Source: Actinoplanes sp. KI2
Lineage (GTDB): Bacteria > Actinomycetota > Actinomycetes > Mycobacteriales > Micromonosporaceae
NCBI RefSeq assembly: GCF_025630775.1
Contig: NZ_JAOSZE010000065.1
Span: 1 to 49,113 of the forward strand
DNA: 49,113 bases
Reading direction: 5' to 3'
The number at the start of each line of letters is the position of its first letter. The stretch's first letter is position 1. Under the pieces are notes generated by a model, which worked only from the letters and a program-made list of their open reading frames with translations, searched no databases and was not told the DNA's origin. Of the stretch, positions 7,955 through 15,277 are shown piece by piece. The position numbers were made by a program, and so were the translations under genes.

Positions 7955-10768
7955 ATGAAGTTTCGCCGCATCCTGCTCGCCCTTGCCTTGACGCTCGCCG
8001 GCCTGGTGACGATCGCCGGGCCGTCCGCCGCGGCGCCGGGGCACCGCGTGACGTACGACCGATATTCGCTGATGCTCGACGGGCGACGCATCGTTCTTTC
8101 GGCAGCCGAGTTCCACTACTTCCGGCTGCCCTCGCCCGACCTCTGGAAGGACATCCTGGAGAAGGAGAAGGCGGCCGGCTTCACCGCGATCTCGGTCTAC
8201 TTCTCCTGGGCGTTCCACTCGCCCGCGCCCGGAATATACGACTTCACCGGCGTCCGCGACGTCGACCGGCTGCTGCGCACGGCCGAGCAGGCCGGGCTGT
8301 ACGTGATCGCCCGGCCCGGACCGTACATCAACGCCGAGACCAGCGGCGGGGGCTTCCCGGCCTGGCTCAAGACGGTGCCCGGGCGGGCGCGCAGCAGCGA
8401 CGCCGGCTACACCGCCGCGTACCACGACTGGCTCGCGCACATCAACCCGATCCTCGCCCGGCATCAGGTGACCCGCGGCGGGTCGGTGGTGCTCTACAAC
8501 GTCGAGAACGAGTACCAGGTGAACACCGACCCGGTGTACATGCAGGACCTGCAGGACACCGCGCGAGCCGACGGCATCGACGTGCCGATCACCACCAACG
8601 ACTGCTGCGACGCCGGATCCTGGTCGTCGACCTGGGGGTCGGGGCCGGGCGCGGTGCAGATTCCGGGCGTGGACGACTATCCCCAGTCGTTCGAATGCCA
8701 GAACGCCTCCAGCGTCTGGGGGCCGTGGGGCGCGGGCGTCACCGAGCGGGTGCGCGACGACGCCCCGGTGTTCGCGGCCGAATATCAGGCCGGCGCGATC
8801 GACTCGAACAACGCCGGATACGACGCCTGCCGGGACCTGACCGGCGTCCAATACACCAAGTACTTCCAGAAGGGGAATGTCGTGCTCTCCGGGGCGACGG
8901 CGTTCAACTACTACATGGGGTTCGGCGGGACGAACTGGGGCTGGCTCGGTCAGCCCAACGACGTCTACACCTCCTACGACTACGGCGCGGCGATCGACGA
9001 GGCGCGCCGGCTGACGCCGAAGTACTTCGAGTACAAGCGGCAGAACTACTTCCTGCAGGCGGTGCCGGCTCTTGCCAAGACCGATCCCGCCACCGCGCCG
9101 GTCGCCGCCGGGCTGGAAACCGCAGCAAGGACAAACCCCGATTTGGGTACGCAGTTTGTCCTGGTCCGAAACGGCTCCACGGCGCCGGTCTCGTCGACGC
9201 TTTCGTGGAACGGGCACACGCTGCCGCTGACGCTTCCCGGGCACGACGCGAAAGTCCTGGTGGGCGGATTCGACCTGGGCGGGCAGCGGCTTGTCGCGTC
9301 GACCTCGGAGCTGCTGACCACGGCGTACATCAATCGGGATGTCGCGGTTCTCTACGGTTCCGAAGGAACGCCGGGGACAACGGTGCTGCGCTATTCGTCG
9401 GAGCCGGTGGTCAAGGTGCTCGACGGGACGGTCGCATCGTCGTACGCGAATGGGGATCTGCGGCTCGACTACACCCATCACGGGTTGGCCCGCGTGCTGA
9501 TCAGCGGTGGGGGACACCGGCCGCTGCTGCTTCTGCTCGGCACCGATGACGCGGCCGGCTCGTTCTGGCGGGCCGACACGGCCGCCGGGCCGGTTCTGGT
9601 GCGGGGCACTGCTCTGCTGCGGTCGGCATCGGTGTCGCACGGGACGGTCTCGTTGCGGGCGGACACCTCGTCGGCCGGGGCGATCGAGGTGTTCTCGCCG
9701 GCCGTCCGGGTCGTGGTCAACGGGGAGCCGGTCGTCACCCGTACGTCGGAAAGCGGTTCGCTGGTCGGTGGTCTGCCCGGCCCGCGGAAGGTTTCGTTGC
9801 CGGCTCTCGGCGGCTGGAAACAGCGGGGCGAGGCGCCGGAAGCGCAGCCGGGCTTCGACGACTCGCGGTGGACGGTGGCCGACCGGACGAGCAGTCTGAG
9901 CACGTTCCCGCCGCTCACCCAGCCGGTGCTGTTCAGCGACGAGTACGGCTACCACGCGGGCAGCGTCTGGTATCGCGGCCGGTTCACCGCCTCCGGGAAC
10001 GAGACGACCGTGTCACTCAACGCGATCACCGGCAAGCGAGGCAACTACCTGGTGTGGCTGAACGGGACGTACCTGGGCAGCGCGGTGGGTGGCGTGCAGG
10101 CCGACTCGGACGTGCCGGCCAACCCGTCGCCGGGGGCCGGGAAGTTCACCATCCCGGCCGGCCTGGTGAAGCCGGGCTCGACGGCGGTGCTGTCCGTGCT
10201 GGTGCAGAACATGGGCAACAACGACGACTGGACGGCCGAGGACAGCCGGTTCCGGCAGCCGCGCGGGCTGGTCGGCGCCGCGGTCGACGGCGTACCTGCA
10301 ATCTCCTGGAAGATTCAGGGGCAGGCCGCGGTGGACCCGGTTCGGGGCGGGCTCAACAACGGCGGCCTGTACGGGGAGCGCACCGGCTGGACGCTGCCGG
10401 GCTACCCCGACCGGTCCTGGCAGCCGGCCACCCGGGCGGTGCCGGGCGGGGTGAGCTGGCTGCGGACCGGCTTCGCGCTCGACCTGCCGCGGGGGCAGGA
10501 CACGTCGGTCACGCTGCGCTTCGACGGGGCGATTCCCGAGGGTTACCGGGAGCAGATCTTCCTCAACGGCTGGAACCTCGGCGAGTACGGCGCGGCGATC
10601 GGCCCGCAGACCTCGTTCGTCCTGCCCGCCGGCCTGCTGCACCAGAACGGCCGGAACACCCTCGCGATCGCCGTGATCGCCGAGCGGCCATCGACCGTGA
10701 CCGTTCCGCATCTGGCGGTCGCCGGAACCCAGCGCGGAGGTGTGCCGGTACGCGACGTCCCAGCTTGA
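7955..10768 (+). CDS. Secreted GH35 beta-galactosidase
   Basis: A 937-residue glycoside hydrolase family 35 enzyme with a signal peptide (MKFRRILLALALTLAGL, AAA cleavage near residue 27). The catalytic barrel begins at about residue 40 and has the family pattern FHYFRLPSPDLWKDILEKEK and RPGPYINAETSGGGFPAWL. The acid/base is E186 in NVENEYQ and the nucleophile is probably E276 in FAAEYQAGAID. Beta-sandwich domains with jelly-roll character fill the C-terminal half (YWRGRFTASG-like and IFLNGWNLGEYG segments). The ATG at 7955 follows GAGGGAG. It should remove terminal beta-galactose outside the cell, for example from galactosylated xyloglucan or galactan side chains. It lies 73 bases after the GH3 gene and probably shares its promoter. 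Confidence 0.93.
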   Translation: MKFRRILLALALTLAGLVTIAGPSAAAPGHRVTYDRYSLMLDGRRIVLSAAEFHYFRLPSPDLWKDILEKEKAAGFTAISVYFSWAFHSPAPGIYDFTGVRDVDRLLRTAEQAGLYVIARPGPYINAETSGGGFPAWLKTVPGRARSSDAGYTAAYHDWLAHINPILARHQVTRGGSVVLYNVENEYQVNTDPVYMQDLQDTARADGIDVPITTNDCCDAGSWSSTWGSGPGAVQIPGVDDYPQSFECQNASSVWGPWGAGVTERVRDDAPVFAAEYQAGAIDSNNAGYDACRDLTGVQYTKYFQKGNVVLSGATAFNYYMGFGGTNWGWLGQPNDVYTSYDYGAAIDEARRLTPKYFEYKRQNYFLQAVPALAKTDPATAPVAAGLETAARTNPDLGTQFVLVRNGSTAPVSSTLSWNGHTLPLTLPGHDAKVLVGGFDLGGQRLVASTSELLTTAYINRDVAVLYGSEGTPGTTVLRYSSEPVVKVLDGTVASSYANGDLRLDYTHHGLARVLISGGGHRPLLLLLGTDDAAGSFWRADTAAGPVLVRGTALLRSASVSHGTVSLRADTSSAGAIEVFSPAVRVVVNGEPVVTRTSESGSLVGGLPGPRKVSLPALGGWKQRGEAPEAQPGFDDSRWTVADRTSSLSTFPPLTQPVLFSDEYGYHAGSVWYRGRFTASGNETTVSLNAITGKRGNYLVWLNGTYLGSAVGGVQADSDVPANPSPGAGKFTIPAGLVKPGSTAVLSVLVQNMGNNDDWTAEDSRFRQPRGLVGAAVDGVPAISWKIQGQAAVDPVRGGLNNGGLYGERTGWTLPGYPDRSWQPATRAVPGGVSWLRTGFALDLPRGQDTSVTLRFDGAIPEGYREQIFLNGWNLGEYGAAIGPQTSFVLPAGLLHQNGRNTLAIAVIAERPSTVTVPHLAVAGTQRGGVPVRDVPA

Positions 10769-10839
10769 TCAATTAGGCGGTTAGGATTCCTGGCGAAGGG
10801 CGCATGATGGAGCGCGACCGGGTCACGTGGGGAGGGCCG

Positions 10840-11853
10840 ATGCCGACGATCAACGACGTCGCCCGGGCGGCCGGGGTGTCGCCGAGCACGGTGTCGTACG
10901 TGCTGAGCGGCCGCCGGCCGATCTCCGCGCAGACCCGGGCCCGGGTCCAGGCCGCCATCGCCGAGCTCGGCTTCCACCCGCACGCCGGCGCGCGGGCGCT
11001 CGCGAGCAGCAAGACCAACGTCGTGGCGCTCGTGGTGCCGCTGCGGGTGGACGTCAACGTCCCGGTCATCATGCAGTTCGCGACCGCGGTGGTGACCGCG
11101 GCCCGCACGCACAACCACGACGTGCTGCTGCTGACCAAGGACGAGGGCACCGCCGGGCTCGAGCGGGTGGCGCACTCGACGATGGTCGACGCGCTGATCG
11201 TGATGGACGTCGAGAAGCACGACATGCGCATCCCGGCGCTGCGCCGGCTCAAGCAGCCGACCGTGCTGATCGGCCTGCCCGACGACCCGGCCGGCATCGT
11301 CTGCGTCGACCTCGACTTCGCGGCCGCGGCCCGGGAGACGCTGCGCCACCTGGCGTGGCACGGTCACCGCCGGATCGCGCTGGTCGGGCCGTCGCCGGCG
11401 GTCTACCGGCGGGGGACCAGCTATGCCGACCGGTTCCTGGCCGGGTTCACGGCGGCGTCCGGGGAGTTCGGGCTGGAGACGATGACCCACCCGTGCGAGC
11501 CGGGTCAGGACGGGGTACGCACCTGCCTCGCCGACATCGACGCGGAGCTCGACGGGGTGACCGCGCTGGTGGTGCACAACGAGGAGGCGCTGCGGCCGCT
11601 GCTCGACCAGTTGCGGGCGGCCGGGCGGCGGGTGCCGGAGGACATCTCGGTGGTCGCGGTCTGCCCGCGGGACGTGGCCCTGTCGATGCCGATCGAGCTG
11701 ACCTCGGTGGACATACCGTCGCACGACGTGGGCGGCCTGGCCGTCGAGACGGTCATGAAGCTGCTCGACGGGCGGCACACCGAGCCGGTGCGGCTGCTTC
11801 CGCCGACTCTCGTCGAGCGGGAGAGCTGCGCGGCCCCGGCGGCGGTGCGGTAG
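10840..11853 (+). CDS. LacI-family transcriptional regulator
   Basis: A protein of about 337 residues. The N-terminal LacI helix-turn-helix is plain (MPTINDVARAAGVSPSTVSY, hinge helix HAGARALASSKTN), followed by a periplasmic-binding-protein-like ligand domain (NVVALVVPL, DALIVMDVE, HRRIALVGPSP, DISVVAV). A slightly longer frame begins at 10804, but the ATG at 10840 follows GGGGAGGG and begins exactly at the canonical HTH. Its position between the GH35 gene and the ABC operon, and three matching LacI-style palindromes in those two control regions, make it the probable local repressor, relieved by an imported sugar. The last codons are included in a tandem duplication (11795-11962). Confidence 0.92.
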   Translation: MPTINDVARAAGVSPSTVSYVLSGRRPISAQTRARVQAAIAELGFHPHAGARALASSKTNVVALVVPLRVDVNVPVIMQFATAVVTAARTHNHDVLLLTKDEGTAGLERVAHSTMVDALIVMDVEKHDMRIPALRRLKQPTVLIGLPDDPAGIVCVDLDFAAAARETLRHLAWHGHRRIALVGPSPAVYRRGTSYADRFLAGFTAASGEFGLETMTHPCEPGQDGVRTCLADIDAELDGVTALVVHNEEALRPLLDQLRAAGRRVPEDISVVAVCPRDVALSMPIELTSVDIPSHDVGGLAVETVMKLLDGRHTEPVRLLPPTLVERESCAAPAAVR

Positions 11854-11962
11854 GAACACTCACGCCGAGGCGTCCTCGGTGCTTCCGCCGACCCTCGTCG
11901 AGCGGGAGAGCTGCGCGGCCCCGGCGGCGGTGCGGTAGGAACGCTCACGCCGAGGCGTCCTC
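11795..11962. repeat. 85-base tandem duplication of the LacI gene tail
   Basis: Positions 11795-11877 recur at 11880-11962 with only two differences (period 85). The first copy holds the last 20 codons and stop of the LacI gene plus intergenic DNA. The second copy runs into the last codons and stop of the convergent membrane-protein gene (stop at 11945-11947). The first copy therefore also carries a relic of that gene's tail. At the first-copy end, CCGAGG-cgt-CCTCGG (11865-11879) forms a small hairpin. Confidence 0.92.
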
Positions 11963-12985
11963 CGCCTGCCGGCCGAGCCGGACCAGCGCGCTCAGCCGTT
12001 CCCACCGGTTGAGCAGGGCCGCTGCCAGGACGAATGCCACCGGCGGGGTAGCCAGCAGAACTGCCCACTGGACCGGGACCAGCAGAACCGGCGACGGGAA
12101 CCGCTGGCTGGAGTACATGAACCCGGCGAACCCGTACGCGACCATCGCGGCGATGGCGGCCACCGGGGCGGCCAGCGCCAGGACCCGGCGGCGGACCGGA
12201 CCACCCAGCCGCCACCATGCCCACAGGGCGAGCCCGGCGGCAGTCAGATAAAAGGGCGCGCCGACCCGGAACACGAACCGACCGTCATAGAAGATCGCGA
12301 CGTCGAGGCCGCGGAACTGCCACTGGCGGTCGTCGGCGACCCGGCCGCCGACCGCGGCCAGCAGCGCCGCGGCGAACCACCACAGGCCGCGCGGCACGGT
12401 GACCCGCGCGCCGCCGGCCAGCCACACCGAGCCGGCCGCGACCAGCAGCGCCACCGTCACCAGCCAGCTCGACCGCAGGACCTGGCTCGGCGAGTAGTCG
12501 TACCACCGGGCGACGTGCACGGTCTCGACGATCGCGCCGGCCGCCGCGACCCCGGCGGCGACCCGGCGCAGACCGGCCAGGGCCACGGCGAACCCGATCG
12601 CCCACACGGCCGGCCGGGCGACGTCCACCGCGTCCGCGCCGCCGGCGAGATAGGGGGCCACGCTGAGCGGCAGCCGGCGAAGCCCGACGCCGAGCAGGAA
12701 CAGCGACCCGACCAACTGGACCACGAACGCCGCCCGCCGCCACGCGTCGTCGCCCAGGGCGGTGCCCCACCCGCGAAGACGGACGGCCAGCGCGTTGACC
12801 AGGAGATCGGCGCGGTCGCGGAGACCCGGGCGGCGCGCGCCCGGCTCGGCTGCGGCCAGCAGCACGGCCACCATCTCCTCCTCGTACTCCTGCCGGTGCC
12901 GCCGCGGGTAGGCGGTCATCAGGCGCCGGTACCGGCGCTCCAGTTCGTCGTGCGGGGTCATCGACGGTCGGTCTCCAGTCTTCAT
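11945..12985 (-). CDS. Multi-pass membrane protein, PadR-linked
   Basis: A 346-residue protein of unknown function. The cytoplasmic N-terminus (ELERRYRRLMTAYPRRHRQE, EEEMVAVLLAAAEPG) is a pattern common in actinomycete membrane proteins encoded next to PadR regulators. It is followed by about seven to eight hydrophobic segments, for example VVQLVGSLFLLGVGL, VWAIGFAVALAGL, LVTVALLVAAGSVWL and VLLVPVQWAVLLATPP. No catalytic motif or transporter signature is evident. The start at 12985 has only a weak ribosome site. MTPHDELERR at 12961 is an alternative. It sits 66 bases downstream of the PadR gene on the same strand and is probably its target, as in many PadR-membrane protein pairs. Confidence 0.75.
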   Translation of the reverse strand: MKTGDRPSMTPHDELERRYRRLMTAYPRRHRQEYEEEMVAVLLAAAEPGARRPGLRDRADLLVNALAVRLRGWGTALGDDAWRRAAFVVQLVGSLFLLGVGLRRLPLSVAPYLAGGADAVDVARPAVWAIGFAVALAGLRRVAAGVAAAGAIVETVHVARWYDYSPSQVLRSSWLVTVALLVAAGSVWLAGGARVTVPRGLWWFAAALLAAVGGRVADDRQWQFRGLDVAIFYDGRFVFRVGAPFYLTAAGLALWAWWRLGGPVRRRVLALAAPVAAIAAMVAYGFAGFMYSSQRFPSPVLLVPVQWAVLLATPPVAFVLAAALLNRWERLSALVRLGRQAEDASA

Positions 12986-12987
12986 CG

Positions 12988-13074
12988 GAATTCTTCGGCG
13001 GGGCGTTGCCGGGCCGGATTCTCAGGCGGGGAGCGTTGCTGGGTCCGATTTTCAGGCGGGGGCGTTGCCGGGCC
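12988..13074. repeat. Three tandem copies of the PadR gene tail
   Basis: A unit of about 28-30 bases (plus-strand form GATTTTCAGGCGGGGGCGTT, then GCCGGGCC) occurs at 13047-13074, 13017-13046 and, more diverged, 12988-13015. The 13047-13074 copy contains the PadR stop (13052-13054) and its last codons. The other two lie between PadR and the next gene, and the last abuts that gene's start codon. Differences are a few substitutions and one or two indels. Confidence 0.88.
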
Positions 13075-13399
13075 GGGGGCGGCGCTCGCGCAGCCGCCGC
13101 TCGGCCACCGTCGCCTGCCGCCGCAGCCGGGCGCTCTCGGCGGCCAGCCGCCGCTCGCCCAGCGCGGTGAGCCGGTAGTAGCGCCGCAGCCGGGACTGGA
13201 CCACCTCCTCGCGGTCGACCTCGATGAGCCCGTCGCCGCGCAGCCGGTCGAGGACGGCGTAGAGCGTGCCCGCCCGCAGCGTCACCCGCCCATCGGTGAT
13301 GCGCCGGACGTCCTCGATGACGGCGTAGCCGTGCTGTGGCTCGGCCGCGAGCGCGGTGAGCACCAGGAACGTCGGCTCCCGCATGGTCGCCTCATTCAT
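13052..13399 (-). CDS. PadR-family transcriptional regulator
   Basis: About 115 residues of the short PadR subfamily. The winged helix-turn-helix is clear: TFLVLTALAAEPQHGYAVIE, VTLRAGTLYAVLDRLRGDGL (recognition region) and the wing RRYYRLTALGERRLAAE, with a short C-terminal helix rich in arginine. Two starts are possible, 13399 (MNEATMREP) or 13384 (MREP, preceded by GAGG). PadR proteins are repressors that often control a neighbouring membrane-protein gene and themselves. A perfect inverted repeat directly upstream (13408-13432) is the probable autoregulatory site. Confidence 0.92.
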   Translation of the reverse strand: MNEATMREPTFLVLTALAAEPQHGYAVIEDVRRITDGRVTLRAGTLYAVLDRLRGDGLIEVDREEVVQSRLRRYYRLTALGERRLAAESARLRRQATVAERRLRERRPRPGNAPA

Positions 13400-13407
13400 G
13401 CCCGGAA

Positions 13408-13432
13408 GTATATACCGATCACAGGTATATAC
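13408..13432 (-). promoter_or_regulatory. PadR operator candidate
   Basis: A perfect inverted repeat, GTATATACC (13408-13416), seven-base spacer, GGTATATAC (13424-13432), starts nine bases from the PadR start codon. It is the most AT-rich spot in the neighbourhood and also offers -10-like TATA sequences. Binding by the adjacent PadR is inferred from position and symmetry. Confidence 0.72.
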
Positions 13433-13510
13433 CGGGTTGCCCAGGCCGGCGCGTCGAAAGTGGAGCGCTGATGTCAGGAGCGCGCGGAAACCTTTCAAGA
13501 TCCCGGGGTG

Positions 13511-13667
13511 GGCGCGGAGCGAGGGGCGCGGCGCCAGGGGTGCGGCGCGAGTGGGCGGCGCGGCGCGAGGGGCCGCGGTGTGAGTGGGACGCGCCGTGAC
13601 CGGGGCGCGGCGTGAGCGGGGGCGCGCCGTGAGCGGGGGTGCGGCGTGAGTGGGTTGCGGGCGTGGG
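13511..13667 (+). repeat. Degenerate 15-17 base tandem repeats
   Basis: About nine or ten imperfect head-to-tail copies of a unit close to CGCGGCGTGAGCGGGGG (variants CGCGCCGTGAGCGGGGG, TGCGGCGTGAGTGGG, CCGCGGTGTGAGTGGG). They are almost pure G/C with a recurring GTGAG core. No spacers of CRISPR type are present. The role is unknown. Slippage-derived filler is possible. Confidence 0.75.
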
Positions 13668-13777
13668 GCGGGACATCGACGGGGAACTCTGTGGCGAGGT
13701 TGAGGGGCCTGTGTTCGGGGGTGGGGTCGATCGATGGTGGTGCGATCCGATCGTTGCGAAATCTCTTGGTCACACCG

Positions 13778-13807
13778 TTGACATCGATGTGTGGCGGACC
13801 CTAACGT
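13778..13807 (+). promoter_or_regulatory. Sigma70-type promoter of the sugar ABC operon
   Basis: A perfect -35 hexamer TTGACA (13778-13783), an 18-base spacer and -10 TAACGT (13802-13807). Transcription would begin near 13814, placing the two operators (from 13825) just downstream of the start, a position suited to repression by a LacI-family protein. Confidence 0.6.
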
Positions 13808-13824
13808 CACCGGAAAGTCCCGCG

Positions 13825-13838
13825 TCGAAGCGCTTCGA
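13825..13838. promoter_or_regulatory. LacI-type operator TCGAAGCGCTTCGA (copy 2)
   Basis: A perfect palindrome identical to the one upstream of the GH3 gene, here part of a 16-base symmetric GTCGAAGCGCTTCGAC. It lies just downstream of the predicted transcription start of the ABC operon. Confidence 0.8.
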
Positions 13839-13848
13839 CGACCGCGTG

Positions 13849-13862
13849 TCGAAGCGCTTCGA
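13849..13862. promoter_or_regulatory. LacI-type operator TCGAAGCGCTTCGA (copy 3)
   Basis: The third perfect copy, 24 bases centre to centre from copy 2, ending 22 bases before the binding-protein start codon and close to its ribosome site. Two sites just over two helical turns apart suggest cooperative binding. Confidence 0.8.
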
Positions 13863-13884
13863 CGGACCCCTCCCGGAGGACGGC

Positions 13885-15198
13885 ATGTTCAGAACCCGAG
13901 CCGGCGCTGCCGCCGGTGCATTCTTGCTGGCCACGTCACTCGCGCTGTCCGCATGCAGCGGTTCCGGCTCGGATGACAAAAACAGCGGCAGCGACGCGAA
14001 GACCCTCACCCTCTGGCACTACGAGGGCCCGACCAGCGCCATGGGCGTCGCCTGGAACAAGGCGATCGACATCTTCAAGCAGAAGCACCCCGGCGTGACG
14101 GTGAAGTTCGAGGAGAAGTCCTTCGAGCAGATCCAGCAGAACGCCCAGATGATCCTGAACTCGGACAGCGCGCCCGACATCATGGAGTACAACAAGGGCA
14201 ACGCGACCGCCGGCCTGCTGTCGAAGCAGGGCCTGCTCACCGATCTGAGCGACCAGGCGACGCAGCGCGGGTGGGACAAGAAGCTGAGCAACAGCCTGCA
14301 GACCACGGCCAAGTACGACGACAGCGGCATCATGGGCTCGGGCAAGTGGTTCGGCGTCCCGAACTACGGCGAATACGTCATGGTCTATTACAACCAGGAC
14401 CTGTTCAAGAAGTACAACCTGCAGGTGCCGACCACCCTGGACGAGTTCACCAAGGTGCTGGACGCGTTCAAGGCCAAGGGCAGCACGCCGCTGTCGGTGG
14501 GCGGCGCCGAGTACCCGGCTCAGCAGATCTTCTACGAGCTCGCGCTGTCCAAGGCCGACCGCTCGTTCGTGGACGACTACCAGCTCTACAAGAACAAGGT
14601 GGACTTCCACGGGCCGCAGCTCACCTACGGCGCGCAGACCTTCGCGGACTGGGTCGCCAAGGGCTACATCGCCAAGAACTCGGCCGGCATCAAGGCCGAG
14701 GACATGGGTGTCGCCTGGGAGCAGGGCAAGTTCCCGATCCTGATCTCGGGCAGCTGGTGGTACGGCCGGTTCGCCAGCGAGATCAAGAACTTCTCGTGGG
14801 GCACCTTCCTCTTCCCGGGCAACAGCCTGCACCCGGGCTCGAGCGGCAACATCTGGGTCGTCCCGGAGAAGAGTAAGGCCAAGAGCCTCGCGTACGACTT
14901 CATCGACATCACCATGTCGCCGGAGATCCAGAACCTGCTCGGCAACTCGGGCGGCGTCCCGGTGGCGGCCGACGCCTCGGCGATCACCGACGCGAAGAAC
15001 AAGGAACTGATCGACAACTTCAACAAGATCTCGTCGCAGGACGGTCTGGCGTTCTACCCGGACTGGCCGGCGCCGGGCTACTACGACGTCCTGGTGGCGG
15101 GCGTGCAGGGCCTGATCAACGGCTCGAAGACCCCGTCGGCGTTCCTCGACGAGATCGCGAAGCCGTACAACCAGAACCTCGCCGACATCGGCAAGTAG
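13885..15198 (+). CDS. Sugar ABC transporter substrate-binding lipoprotein (CUT1)
   Basis: A 437-residue solute-binding lipoprotein. The signal peptide ends in the lipobox LSAC with C24 as the lipidated residue, followed by a Gly/Ser linker (SGSGSDDKNSGSD). The mature protein shows the family-1 pattern: TLTLWHYEGPTSAMGVAWNK, IDIFKQKHPGVTVKF, SAPDIMEYNKGN and AWEQGKFPILISGSWWYGRF. GGAGGA lies five bases before the ATG. It captures an oligosaccharide at the membrane for the two permeases that follow. The type of sugar is not readable directly. The linked alpha-xylosidase suggests xylosylated oligosaccharides. The gene is preceded by two operators and followed by a strong hairpin. Confidence 0.93.
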   Translation: MFRTRAGAAAGAFLLATSLALSACSGSGSDDKNSGSDAKTLTLWHYEGPTSAMGVAWNKAIDIFKQKHPGVTVKFEEKSFEQIQQNAQMILNSDSAPDIMEYNKGNATAGLLSKQGLLTDLSDQATQRGWDKKLSNSLQTTAKYDDSGIMGSGKWFGVPNYGEYVMVYYNQDLFKKYNLQVPTTLDEFTKVLDAFKAKGSTPLSVGGAEYPAQQIFYELALSKADRSFVDDYQLYKNKVDFHGPQLTYGAQTFADWVAKGYIAKNSAGIKAEDMGVAWEQGKFPILISGSWWYGRFASEIKNFSWGTFLFPGNSLHPGSSGNIWVVPEKSKAKSLAYDFIDITMSPEIQNLLGNSGGVPVAADASAITDAKNKELIDNFNKISSQDGLAFYPDWPAPGYYDVLVAGVQGLINGSKTPSAFLDEIAKPYNQNLADIGK

Positions 15199-15203
15199 GA
15201 CCG

Positions 15204-15235
15204 GCCCGCGGGCGGCGACAAAGCCGCCCGCGGGC
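15204..15235 (+). other. Hairpin after the binding-protein gene
   Basis: A perfect 13-base-pair GC stem (15204-15216 with 15223-15235) with a GACAAA loop, six bases after the stop. There is no T-run. In ABC operons such a hairpin typically stabilises the upstream message, so the binding protein is made in excess over the permeases. That is the likely role here. Confidence 0.75.
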
Positions 15236-15277
15236 AGCAGAACGGGTCCGCAAGCGAAGAGAAGGGACGTAACCCAC

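Larger units (their letters stand above)
13433..13884. other. Intergenic region between PadR and ABC operon
   Basis: About 450 bases with no convincing gene. The frames that stay open across it are low-complexity products of GC-rich repeats. It contains a degenerate tandem repeat tract (13511-13667), a candidate promoter (13778-13807) and two LacI-type operators (13825-13838, 13849-13862). Confidence 0.7.

Noticed and set aside
4963..8091. Very long open frame antisense to the GH3 gene
   Set aside because: Shadow of codon bias in GC-rich coding DNA; it is Arg/Gly/Val-rich with no domain pattern, while the plus strand encodes a clear enzyme.
13511..13667. CRISPR array in the 13.5-kb intergenic tract
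   Set aside because: Units are adjacent, 15-17 bases, degenerate and without unique spacers; no cas gene is present.
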